NCBI GenBank assembly: GCA_005878325.1
Contig: VBMR01000089.1
Span: forward strand, 1 to 14,392
DNA: 14,392 nt
Direction of reading: 5' to 3'
Source: Methanobacteriota archaeon
Lineage (GTDB): Archaea; Thermoplasmatota; Thermoplasmata; RBG-16-68-12
Shown here: positions 7,449 to 14,392 of the stretch, one piece after another
Layout of the letters: each line of letters begins with the position of its first letter
Position numbering within the stretch: position 1 is the stretch's first letter
Translations under genes and position numbers: made by a program
Notes under the pieces: generated by a model
What the model was told of the DNA's origin: nothing
Databases searched by the model: none
What the model saw: the letters and a program-made list of their open reading frames with translations, nothing else

Positions 7449-7453
7449 TTTTT
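7449..7453 (+). terminator. T-run between binding-protein and permease genes
   Basis: TTTTT followed by C and more pyrimidines lies three bases after the binding-protein stop, in an otherwise GC-rich region. Archaeal termination can occur at T-runs without a hairpin, so it could partly uncouple binding-protein from permease expression. The 39-base gap here is the largest within the operon. Five T residues are marginal, so this is a weak call. Confidence 0.25.
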
Positions 7454-7485
7454 CTACCCTCCCCTCGTGCTTCGGAGCGACTCTC

Positions 7486-8396
7486 GTGAAGCTGTGGGTC
7501 TACGTCGTGCGGCGGCTCATCCTCCTGGTCCCCACGATCCTGGGCCTGACGTTCCTCGTCTTCGCCCTGGAGCACCTCGGCGGAACGGCCGTCTTTCTGG
7601 CCCAGTACATCAACCCCCATCTCACGGGGACGGCCCGGCAGAGGCTCGTCGAAGAGCTCACGCTACGGTTCCACCTGAACGAACCCGTCTTCGTCCAGTA
7701 CTTCTACTGGCTCGGGGCGATTTTCCAGGGGGATTGGGGGACGTCGACCACGATCGGACAGCCCGTGTCGACGGGCTTCCTCTGGTTCATGCCGAACACG
7801 ATCCTGCTCACGGCCCTGGCATCGCTCTTCACGTGGATCGTCTCCGTGCCGATCGGAGTCTATTCGGCGTCCCGGCGGGATTCGATCCTCGACCAGGGCG
7901 TGCGCGTCGCGACCTTCACGCTGTACTCGATGCCCGTCTTCCTGATCGGCTTCGCCCTCTTCCTGACGCTCGGGACCTCCTGGCACCTGCTTCCATCGCA
8001 CGGGAACGTCGACGACCAGCTCCTGCCGACGATTCCGGATTCCTGGTTCGATCACAACTTCTCGGTCTCGTCGCCGACGCACATCTTGGCGATCGACGCC
8101 CTCTTGCACGGAGACCTCACGATCGCCTGGAACGCAGTCCTTCAAAGAAGAACGCCCTCCTGCCCACCGTGACCTCCTACGGGTACCTCGTCTCCGGGCT
8201 CCTCGGGGGAGCCGTCGTCATCGAGGAGATCTTCACCTTCAAGGGAATCGGATGGTGGACGACGGAGGCGTTCCTGCGGGGCGACCGCGGGGTCGTGATG
8301 GGTTCGACCCTCGCGTTCGGCCTCATCCTCGTCTTCACGAGCCTCCTGCTCGACCTCCTGTATGCGTTCCTGGACCCGCGGATCCGGTACGAGTGA
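7486..8396 (+). pseudogene. dppB: Dpp/Opp-type ABC permease B, lacking its EAA-loop region and frame-broken
   Basis: First membrane permease of the importer. The N-terminal part is typical: RRLILLVPTILGLTFLVFAL (TM1), the GDWGTS motif (82-87) and NTILLTALASLFTWIVSVPIG (about 104-124), on to HGDLTIAWNAVL (208-219). Near 8140-8148 the frame changes. The typical C-terminal part, KNALLPTVTSYGYLVSGLLG through LLDLLYAFLDPRIRYE, continues one frame back to the stop at 8394-8396. In intact DppB proteins about 45-50 residues lie between these two parts, including two helices' ends and the EAA coupling loop that docks on the ATPase; they are absent here. As written the first frame ends at a TGA in 8169-8172 after 228 residues. 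The start is GTG with GGAG eight bases upstream (7474-7477). Since all partner genes are intact, an assembly collapse is at least as likely as real decay. Confidence 0.85.
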
Positions 8397-8400
8397 GCCG

Positions 8401-9333
8401 ATGGCGACCGTCACGGCCACGAAGCGCCGATGGGACGACGTGCGGCTCTCGGCGACCGTCTTCCTCGGGAACAAGACCGCGGTCGCGGGCTTGGTCATCT
8501 TCCTCCTGTTCATCGGGGATGCGGTCATCGTCCAGATCGCTCCCGGTCTCCTCGGCGTGGACAACCCGGACTCCGTCATCCCGCCGCAGTTCACGCAGAC
8601 GAACCCCGAATGCGTCGGAGCCCCGCCGGAAGCCCCTTCCTGGTCCCATCCGTTCGGCACGACGCAGTATGGCCTCTCCGGCATCGGCTGTCTGGACCTC
8701 CTCCAGCTCACGATGAAGGCGATCCGGATCGACGTGGCCATCTCCTTCTTCGTCGTCCTGACGGGGGCGGCGATCGGGACCCTGTTCGGAGTCGTGTCCG
8801 CTTACCTCGGCCGGTGGTTCGACGAGCTCCTGATGCGCGTGACCGACGTGTTCTTCTCGATCCCGTTCCTCATCCTGGCCCTCGCCGTCGGATATGTCGT
8901 CGGGCGCACGCTCTTCAACATGGCCTTGGCGCTGATCATCGTCTGGTGGCCGCTGTACGCGCGGTACGCGCGGAGTCTGACCCTGTCGACGAAGGAATCC
9001 ACCTTCATCGAAGCCGCGAGGGCCGCGGGATCGGGACGAATCAAGATCATGGTCTTCCACATCTTCCCGAATGTCCTCCCTCCGATCCTCGTCCAGATCT
9101 CCCTCGACGTGGGAACGATCATCACCATCCTCGCGACTCTCGCGTTCATCGGATTCCTCAACGTCCTGGTCCCGGAGCTCGGAGTCCTGGCGAATATCGG
9201 TTTGGGCCTCGCCCCCCTCGGATACTGGTGGACCGTCATCGTCCCGGGACTCGTGATCACCGCCTTCGCCCTCGCGGTGAACCTGATGGGAGACGGCTTG
9301 CGGGACGTCATCGACCCGCGGAGACGAAGCTAG
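8401..9333 (+). CDS. dppC: Dpp/Opp-type ABC permease C
   Basis: Second membrane permease, 310 residues. A cytosolic N-terminus leads to TM1 (about 27-47). An extracytoplasmic loop carries HPFGTTQYG (83-91), the degenerate form of the HPFGTDxxGRD motif. The permease core of five helices follows. The EAA coupling loop is FIEAARAAGSGRIKIMVFHI (202-221), followed by the FPNVLPPILVQ segment typical of DppC. The C-terminus GDGLRDVIDPRRR is the classic end of the family. The loop between TM1 and HPFGT contains two extra cysteine-bearing stretches (Cys71, Cys97). The ATG at 8401 lies four bases after the stop of permease B, so translational coupling is likely. No strong ribosome site is seen. The ORF is intact. 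Confidence 0.93.
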   Translation: MATVTATKRRWDDVRLSATVFLGNKTAVAGLVIFLLFIGDAVIVQIAPGLLGVDNPDSVIPPQFTQTNPECVGAPPEAPSWSHPFGTTQYGLSGIGCLDLLQLTMKAIRIDVAISFFVVLTGAAIGTLFGVVSAYLGRWFDELLMRVTDVFFSIPFLILALAVGYVVGRTLFNMALALIIVWWPLYARYARSLTLSTKESTFIEAARAAGSGRIKIMVFHIFPNVLPPILVQISLDVGTIITILATLAFIGFLNVLVPELGVLANIGLGLAPLGYWWTVIVPGLVITAFALAVNLMGDGLRDVIDPRRRS

Positions 9334-9334
9334 C

Positions 9335-10696
9335 GTGGCCGATGTCCTCTCCGTTCGAGATCTGCATGTCCACTTCCACACGCGGCGCGGCGTCTATCGG
9401 GCCCTGAACGGAGTCCATCTCGCCCTGCGCCGGGGAGAAGTGCTCGGGATCGCGGGCGAGAGCGGCTGCGGCAAGACGACCCTCGGGCTCACGACGATGG
9501 CCCTCCTCGCCCGGAACGCGGCGATTCCAGAAGGCCAGGTCATCTTCGACAACAAGGATCTCGTGAACCTCCAGCGCGAGTACGCGCAAAGGGTCGGCGA
9601 CCGGTTCCGGCCGAAAGAGAACGAGCGAATCTTGCGGCGGCTCGGCAAGGCCATGACGGGGATCCGGGGCAAGCGGATCTCCATGGTCTTCCAGGAGCCG
9701 ATGACGAGCCTGAATCCCGTCCTGCAGGTGGGCTTCCAGATCGCGGAGGCGATTTACCTCCAGGATCCCGCTCGGCTCGCGCGTCGGGTCCTCGCCCGAT
9801 CGAAGGCGACGCCCGAGGCGATCCAAGAACTCCTCGGCGTCCTTCAGAAGACGGATGGAGACGAAGCCGCGGTCCACGATTTCGCCGCGAGCCGCGGCCT
9901 GAGGGGCCTCGAGGAAGAGGCCTTATCGATTTGGAGGCGCCGCGACATCCACGCCTCCCGCAAGGAAAAGGCGATCCGGGGCCTCCCTGGTCCTGACCTG
10001 CGGGGGGCCGAACGCAGGCTGCTCGAGACGATCGTCGCGGCGGGCTCCATCCCGCCGCGATATTCGAAGGTCCCGGTCCTGTCCCGGATCGTTCGTCGGC
10101 TTCTGATCCGCGAGGGATACCGCGCGGCCCGGGACTTGCTCACCTCCCTCGGCATCCCTCACTCGGAACGGGTCGTGCGGATGTACGCCCATGAGCTGTC
10201 CGGCGGGATGCGACAGCGGGTCGTCGTTGCGATCGCGCTCGCCAACAACCCGGAGATCATCATCATGGATGAGCCGACGAGCGCGGTCGACGTGACCGTC
10301 CAGGCGCAGATCCTGGAACTCGTGAAGCAGATCCGGACCTCCGTGAACGCTTCGTTCATCATCATCTCCCACGACCTCGCGGTCCTGGCGGACGTCTGCG
10401 ACCGGATCGCGATCATGTACGCGGGACGGGTCGTGGAGGTCTCGCCGACCGAGGAAATCCTCCGCAATCCCCTGCACCCGTACACGCGTCTGCTCATCTC
10501 GGCGATCCCCACGTTGGAGGAGAGACCGGTCGAAGGGATCCCCGGAGAGGTCCCGGACATGCGATCCCCTCCCGGCGGTTGCGCCTTTCATCCGCGTTGC
10601 CCCTTCGCGTTCGAGAAATGCCCGACCCTCGTTCCGGCGAGCTTCCACCCCGCGAAGGACCAGGTCGTCGAGTGTTGGTTGTTCGAGGAGACTTAG
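9335..10696 (+). CDS. dppD: Dpp/Opp-type ABC transporter ATPase D with a large insertion
   Basis: Nucleotide-binding subunit of the importer, on the cytosolic face of the membrane. Visible motifs are Walker A GESGCGKTT (41-49), Q-loop VFQEPMTSLNP (Gln120), signature LSGGMRQR (288-295), Walker B IIIMDEP (308-314), D-loop SAVD and H-loop His346 in ISHDLAVL. The C-terminal oligopeptide-type tail has four cysteines (Cys416, Cys422, Cys429, Cys447; GCAFHPRCP pattern), which in related DppD/F proteins bind an iron-sulfur cluster. At 453 residues it exceeds the usual 320-340. The extra length lies mainly between Q-loop and signature (about 141-258, charged and helical in character), with a smaller addition before the Q-loop (about 80-108). 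The start is GTG, one base after the stop of permease C. All catalytic residues are present. Confidence 0.94.
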   Translation: MADVLSVRDLHVHFHTRRGVYRALNGVHLALRRGEVLGIAGESGCGKTTLGLTTMALLARNAAIPEGQVIFDNKDLVNLQREYAQRVGDRFRPKENERILRRLGKAMTGIRGKRISMVFQEPMTSLNPVLQVGFQIAEAIYLQDPARLARRVLARSKATPEAIQELLGVLQKTDGDEAAVHDFAASRGLRGLEEEALSIWRRRDIHASRKEKAIRGLPGPDLRGAERRLLETIVAAGSIPPRYSKVPVLSRIVRRLLIREGYRAARDLLTSLGIPHSERVVRMYAHELSGGMRQRVVVAIALANNPEIIIMDEPTSAVDVTVQAQILELVKQIRTSVNASFIIISHDLAVLADVCDRIAIMYAGRVVEVSPTEEILRNPLHPYTRLLISAIPTLEERPVEGIPGEVPDMRSPPGGCAFHPRCPFAFEKCPTLVPASFHPAKDQVVECWLFEET

Positions 10697-10697
10697 C

Positions 10698-11984
10698 ATG
10701 ATGCTCGCGACCTTCGGCCTGTCCAAGCACTTCCCGATCCGAGGGGCCTTCCGCGCGACCACGCGTCTGCGCGCCGTGGACGACGCGAACCTCCGGATCG
10801 GATCGGAAGAGATCGTCGGCCTGGTCGGGGAAAGCGGGTCCGGCAAAAGCACGCTCGGCCGATGCCTCCTTCGCCTCATCGAACCGAGCGCGGGCGAGGT
10901 CCTGTTCGACATCCCGGACGAAACGCTGAAGGAGTACGAAGAGGCCCGGTCGAACGCCGACGCAGCCCGCGCGGCGGACATCGCGGAACGATTCTCACTC
11001 CTCCGGCGGTCGTCCTCCGAGATGCGCACCCTCCGACGGCACATGAACATCGTCTTCCAGGATCCGTATTCGTCCCTGAACCCCCGATGGAAGCTCACGG
11101 ACGTCATCGCCGAACCGATGATCTCTACGCGGTTCTGCACCCGGGCGGAGGCGGACGACCGCGCGCGAGACCTCCTCCGGGAAGTCGGGCTCCCGGAGTT
11201 CTTCGAGAACCGCTATCCGCACGAACTGTCCGGCGGCCAGAGGCAACGCGTCGCCATTGCACGGGCCATCTCGACGCACCCCCGGCTCCTCGTCCTGGAC
11301 GAGCCGACCTCCGCCCTCGATGTGTCGGTCCAGGCGCAGATCCTGAACCTGCTTCGCACGCTCCGAGACAAGTACTCGATCTCCATGCTGTTGATCACGC
11401 ACAACATCGCGGTCGTCGCGTACCTGGCGGAACAGGTGTACGTGATGTATGCCGGCGTCATCATGGAACGCGGGACGAAGGCGAAGGTGTTGCGGGAGCC
11501 GCAGCATCCGTACACGAAGGCCCTCATGTCGGCCGTCCCGATCGTGGGGGAACGAAAGGTTCGAACGATCCTCCGGGGCGACCCGCCGAACCTCGTGGAT
11601 CCGCCGCAGGCCTGTCGGTTCCATCCGCGATGCCCCGTCGCCTTCGAGATCTGCGGGTGGACCGCGGGCGAGATCGCGGAAGACCTCGAGTTCCTCCTTC
11701 GCGGCAAGTACTACGCGACGTTTGGCGATCAGGTCCAGGTGGTCGTGGAATCCGATGAGCGGCTACGAGTCGAGGGCATATCGGGCCCCTCGAACGTGCA
11801 GACCTTGATCGACAACGAGAAGGCGGAGGTGAGAAGCCTCTCCGGAATCCGGACGGTCATAGTCCAAGGGGGTGGCGTCGTCCTCGACCTCTATCCGCCC
11901 GTCGATCCGATCCTCTATCCCACCCCAGATGGCCGAGGGGTCAAGTGTCTCCTCTACCGCCCCCCGGCGGCGGGCTCGGTTTGA
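10698..11984 (+). CDS. dppF: Dpp/Opp-type ABC transporter ATPase F with C-terminal extension
   Basis: Second nucleotide-binding subunit, 428 residues. Motifs: Walker A GESGSGKST (44-52), Q-loop VFQDPYSSLNP (Gln121), signature LSGGQRQR (177-184), Walker B LLVLDEP (197-203), SALD and H-loop His235. A short charged insertion (about 74-112) sits between Walker A and Q-loop. The oligopeptide-type tail has Cys306, Cys312, Cys319 and a late Cys417 (ACRFHPRCP pattern). Between Cys319 and Cys417 lies an extra segment of about 95 residues containing beta-rich stretches (DQVQVVVESDERLRVEG), not seen in standard DppF. The start ATG is one base after the previous stop, and GAGGAG (10685-10690) lies seven bases upstream; a second ATG follows at once. 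It is the last gene of the transporter operon; the 14 bases to the next start contain TTGAATATT. Confidence 0.94.
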   Translation: MMLATFGLSKHFPIRGAFRATTRLRAVDDANLRIGSEEIVGLVGESGSGKSTLGRCLLRLIEPSAGEVLFDIPDETLKEYEEARSNADAARAADIAERFSLLRRSSSEMRTLRRHMNIVFQDPYSSLNPRWKLTDVIAEPMISTRFCTRAEADDRARDLLREVGLPEFFENRYPHELSGGQRQRVAIARAISTHPRLLVLDEPTSALDVSVQAQILNLLRTLRDKYSISMLLITHNIAVVAYLAEQVYVMYAGVIMERGTKAKVLREPQHPYTKALMSAVPIVGERKVRTILRGDPPNLVDPPQACRFHPRCPVAFEICGWTAGEIAEDLEFLLRGKYYATFGDQVQVVVESDERLRVEGISGPSNVQTLIDNEKAEVRSLSGIRTVIVQGGGVVLDLYPPVDPILYPTPDGRGVKCLLYRPPAAGSV

Positions 11985-11998
11985 ATATTCGAGGGACG

Positions 11999-12513
11999 AT
12001 GCCTCGACCGATGGATGAATCGCAGGAGGAGATCCAATTCTCTTCGACCGGGCCTTCCCGCGAGCTACGAGGCATCGTGCATCGGCCCGCGGACCGGCCC
12101 CGAGCCGGCCTCGTCGTGACGTATGGCCGCTCCAACGACATGCGGAATGTTTTCGTTAGGAGAATCGCAGAGGCCGCAGCCGCTTGGGGCCTCTTCGCCT
12201 TGCGCTTCAACTTTCGATATGTGGATGAGAAGTCTGCCGCCTCCCGGGATCTCTGCATAGAGGAAGATGACCTCCGAGGAGCGATCCGATTCCTCCGGAA
12301 TGCCGCGGGTGCAGCGCCCCTTTTCGTCGCGGGAAAATCGATGGGGGCGCGGGTCTGCGCCCGGGCCTCCTCCGATCCGGACGTGCACACGACCTCGTCG
12401 TGATCCACCACGCGGGTCACTCGTTCGAGCCGCGAGGAGAGAAGCGAGACACGTTCCCCGAAGTGTGGGACGCGGTCCGCACATGGATCGAGGCACGAAT
12501 TCCCGCCCACTGA
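11999..12513 (+). pseudogene. Alpha/beta hydrolase (TEX30/KANL3-like), internally deleted and frame-broken
   Basis: Remains of a small cytosolic serine hydrolase of the dienelactone hydrolase-like TEX30/KANL3 group. The first frame gives an N-terminal strand, GLVVTYGRSNDMRN (in place of the usual HGxGG oxyanion region), FALRFNFRYVDEK and the nucleophile elbow GKSMGARVCA (Ser114). After about 12375 it runs into a stop at 12401-12403. One frame back the C-terminal end appears, LVVIHHAGHSFEP with the catalytic His, then a final helix (VWDAVRTWIEARIPAH) and a stop at 12511-12513. Intact relatives are about 200-220 residues; roughly 60 residues, including the strand with the catalytic Asp, are missing between the two parts. 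The start is either ATG at 11999 (after GAGGGAC) or ATG at 12011, which would be leaderless from the TTGAATATT at 11981-11989. Esterase or hydrolase substrate unknown. Confidence 0.7.
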
Positions 12514-12799
12514 TTCGACTTCCGGCATGGGCGCCTTCAGTGAGGGGTCGGCGCGGATCGAGGCGCACCCGCCGCCCGCTCGGTGCCGACGTCGCCGATT
12601 CGGCCCTTTCGAACGCCGCGGGGAACTCATGATTGGCGATGGGTTGGCCGAAAATTCGTTTGGGTAACGCCAAGCGGTGGTTCCATGCCCTTGATTCTCA
12701 CCGTCGGTTCCGTCGTCCGCTCATAAAGCCATCGGGAAGACTCTTGCGGGTCAGGATATGCCCCCTGCCCGCGTACATCTTCTCCAAGGAGCCATCCCG
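12514..12799. other. Intergenic stretch without a convincing gene
   Basis: These 286 bases hold only short open frames (the longest plausible starts with ATG near 12527 and has about 46 codons) with no family resemblance, no tRNA T-loop and no direct repeats that I can see. A weak AT-rich element (TCATAAAG, 12721-12728) lies about 75 bases before the next gene and could be its TATA box. Confidence 0.5.
12786..12791 (+). promoter_or_regulatory. Ribosome binding site deciding the start of the repeat protein
   Basis: AAGGAG is eight bases before the ATG at 12800. It fixes the start of a frame that also begins with a good signal or anchor helix, and shows that this gene, unlike the cupredoxin gene, is translated from a leadered message. 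Confidence 0.7.
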
Positions 12800-14392
12800 A
12801 TGCAAGCCTATTGTGTCTCGAAACGCCCGCCTCGCGCCCTCATCTTGGGCCTGGCGATCGTGCTTGGAGTCGTCGCGGTGAGTGCCGCCGTCCTGCCCAT
12901 GGTGGGCGGGGGCCTCCTGCGCAACGGAACGTATCTCCGCCTCCTGGGCTACACGCCCTCGAATGGCGGCGCCGGCCTCACCGTGCTGAGTGCGCAGGAC
13001 GCGGGCGCATCCCGCTCCGTGCTCTCCGCGTCGAGCGCCCCGGGCCCCACGCCCGCGCCGCCCCAGGCGGACGTTGCGGCGACCGATCCCAGCTCGGCTC
13101 CCGCGAACGCCTCCGCGGCGCCTGCCAGCGAATCGGAACAGAATCCAGACCCGACGCAGGCCGACGTACCGGCGCTGCGGGAAGTCAATGAGACCCGCGG
13201 CGATCTCGAAAACGACTCCCTCGATTCCTTCGGCTTCGGCGTCGTGCCCGTCGATGCGGACCAGGTCCGCGGCGCGCCGAACGCGACCGGGTTCCTCACG
13301 CCCTCCCTGAACGAGGACGGCTGCACGTGGACCCGCGAGTGGACCGCGACGGACGCGAACCACGACGGGCACCCGGAATACGTCCGGGGCCGGATGCTCG
13401 GTACGTGCCTCGTCGATGAGAACCGCAACGGCATCCCCGAAGCCGGCGTGACGATCGCCCGGGACTTCGAGGTTTGGGACAACGACTCGGACGGACACTT
13501 CAACGCGCTCGAGGGACGCCAGGGCATCGAGGCCTTCGCGGACCCGGACGAGGACGGCGTATCCCAGTACACGGCCCAGGGCGCCTGGACCCTCAGCGTG
13601 AAGGACGCGAACGGCGACCAGAAGCCCGAATCGGTCATGGCGACCTTCGCGGGCGAGCAGCGCTTCGACCGGAACGAGAGCGGGAACGCGGAGTTCCGGC
13701 GGACGGTCCATGCGGAGCTGTGCATGACGGACGCCGCGAGTGACGGCACCGCGGACGCCGCGGACATCGAGGTGCACCTCTACCAGACGTACGACATCGG
13801 CGACGACGGTTCGACGGAATACCGCGGCGCCCTCGACCTGGTCGCGAGCACCCGAGACTCCAACAACGATGGGCACAACGAGACCGCGAGCCTCTCCTTC
13901 ACCGGATACGAGGCCCTGGACCGCAACGGGGACGGCTTCGACGAGCTGGCCCGCGGGATCGATGTCTCCTTCTCCATGGTGGATGCGAACTCGAACGGAT
14001 TCGCCGAGCAGGCGGATGGACGCGTCTACCTGTACGGCCGCGCGGACCCCACCTCCGACGGCGTGCTCGAGGTCCGCAAGGCCCTCGAGGTCACTCTGTC
14101 CGCGAGCGACGCGAACGATGACGGCCACCCGGAGGTCGGGCGGATCGTCCTGACCGCCGCGGTGGTGCGAGACATGGACCAAGACGGGACGCCGGAGTAC
14201 AAGGCGAGCCTCGACGGGACCCTGGAGGCCTTCGACGAGGACTCCAACGGAATCTTCGAGCGCGCGACCCTGACCCTCCGAGCCGAAGCCTTCGTCGACG
14301 CGAACGGGGACGGCCTCCCGGAGGACCACTCCTTCGCGACCGTGGATGCGGTCGTCCTGAACACGATCCAGGACGAGTACCTGGACCGAGCG
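12800..14392 (+). CDS. Secreted protein with 21-residue calcium-loop repeats (open at right edge)
   Basis: 531 codons with no stop before the window edge. An N-terminal hydrophobic helix (about 13-40, ALILGLAIVLGVVAVSAAVL) acts as signal peptide or anchor. A low-complexity Ala/Pro/Ser/Asp/Glu linker (about 64-130) follows, then a short region (131-184), then a repeat domain from residue 185. Each repeat begins with a loop of the type D-x-N-x-D-G-x-x-E, as in EF-hand, dockerin or thrombospondin-3 calcium loops, followed by 11-12 residues with alternating hydrophobics suited to beta strands. The protein is very acidic and has N-x-S/T sequons outside the repeats (for example NGT, NAS, NET, NDS, NAT). 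I infer an extracellular, calcium-stabilised beta-type structure, such as a surface stalk, adhesin or matrix protein. I do not recognise a named family. Cysteines 175 and 203 could pair. It is not obviously in an operon with the broken hydrolase upstream. Confidence 0.85.
   Translation, partial: MQAYCVSKRPPRALILGLAIVLGVVAVSAAVLPMVGGGLLRNGTYLRLLGYTPSNGGAGLTVLSAQDAGASRSVLSASSAPGPTPAPPQADVAATDPSSAPANASAAPASESEQNPDPTQADVPALREVNETRGDLENDSLDSFGFGVVPVDADQVRGAPNATGFLTPSLNEDGCTWTREWTATDANHDGHPEYVRGRMLGTCLVDENRNGIPEAGVTIARDFEVWDNDSDGHFNALEGRQGIEAFADPDEDGVSQYTAQGAWTLSVKDANGDQKPESVMATFAGEQRFDRNESGNAEFRRTVHAELCMTDAASDGTADAADIEVHLYQTYDIGDDGSTEYRGALDLVASTRDSNNDGHNETASLSFTGYEALDRNGDGFDELARGIDVSFSMVDANSNGFAEQADGRVYLYGRADPTSDGVLEVRKALEVTLSASDANDDGHPEVGRIVLTAAVVRDMDQDGTPEYKASLDGTLEAFDEDSNGIFERATLTLRAEAFVDANGDGLPEDHSFATVDAVVLNTIQDEYLDRA
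13352..14359 (+). repeat. 16 tandem 63-base units encoding 21-residue calcium-loop repeats
   Basis: Loop Asp residues fall at protein positions 185, 206, 227, 248, 269, 290, 311, 332, 353, 374, 395, 416, 437, 458, 479 and 500, exactly 21 apart with no indel. Examples of loops: DANHDGHPE, DENRNGIPE, DPDEDGVSQ, DRNGDGFDE, DMDQDGTPE, DANGDGLPE. A seventeenth, degenerate unit may start at 521 (NTIQDEYLD). The DNA units are diverged, so the period is held at protein level. Unit 7 (DAASDGTAD) is the weakest. Confidence 0.85.

Noticed and set aside
5506..7620. A 704-codon open frame on the minus strand across the binding-protein gene
   Set aside because: It mirrors the codon bias of the intact plus-strand gene; its protein is an Arg/Asp/Val/Glu-rich low-complexity sequence with no domain, and the opposite frame has clear family motifs.
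8135..8175. Programmed frameshift in permease B
   Set aside because: About 45-50 conserved residues are absent; recoding cannot restore them.
12527..12667. A 46-codon open frame in the gap after the hydrolase
   Set aside because: No ribosome site, composition typical of random GC-rich DNA and no recognisable motif.
12660..12720. A tRNA-like stretch (GCCAAGCGGT resembles a D-arm)
   Set aside because: No GGTTCRANYCC T-loop at the right distance, no acceptor-stem pairing, and the would-be D-loop is too short.
12698..14329. A 543-codon open frame on the minus strand, with an apparent periodicity
   Set aside because: The periodicity is the reverse complement of the calcium-loop repeats of the plus-strand gene, which has a ribosome site, signal helix and functional motifs.

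Overview
The window looks like a piece of a high-GC archaeal chromosome, most likely from the Thermoplasmatota or a related uncultured lineage. Three things point to an archaeon. AT-rich TATA-like boxes sit about 25-30 bases before start codons (clearest at 3300-3306, before an apparently leaderless gene). GTG starts are used freely. Membrane-anchored secreted proteins are rich in N-x-S/T sequons, with PKD-like domains, cupredoxin domains and a giant Opp-type binding protein. No rRNA, tRNA, CRISPR array or insertion sequence was seen. The lineage is an inference; no marker gene is present.

Left part (1-3185): a gene pair on the minus strand encodes what I read as the small and large subunits of a two-subunit hydroquinone 1,2-dioxygenase (HqdAB/PnpCD/HapCD type); the large subunit runs off the left edge. 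Divergent from it, a HAD-family hydrolase may share its AT-rich promoter region. Convergent with the HAD gene is a minus-strand iron-ADH-family protein with the hallmarks of maleylacetate reductase. Together these give the entry and late steps of the hydroquinone branch of aromatic degradation (hydroquinone -> 4-hydroxymuconic semialdehyde -> maleylacetate -> 3-oxoadipate). The semialdehyde dehydrogenase would have to lie outside the window.

Middle (3330-4607): a secreted, C-terminally anchored two-domain cupredoxin gene that is frameshifted, then on the minus strand a small two-TM protein of unknown function starting with a CxxC motif.

Transporter (4654-11984): a complete-looking Dpp/Opp-type ABC importer in the order binding protein, permease B, permease C, ATPase D, ATPase F, with very tight spacing. 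The binding protein is 930 residues, membrane-anchored, with PKD-like domains before the family 5 ligand-binding domain. Permease B has lost about 45-50 codons including its EAA loop, with a frame change. Both ATPases have unusual extra segments.

Right part (11999-14392): an alpha/beta hydrolase gene that is also internally deleted, a 286-base gap without a convincing gene, and a secreted protein (open at the right edge) built on a strictly periodic 21-residue repeat carrying DxNxDG-like calcium-binding loops, at least 16 units without an indel.

The most notable structural observation is that three separate genes (near 3740, 8145 and 12375) carry an internal break of the same frame class, and in each the missing part is functionally central. 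Either the contig has local collapses or this genome has been losing gene cores; read mapping would decide.
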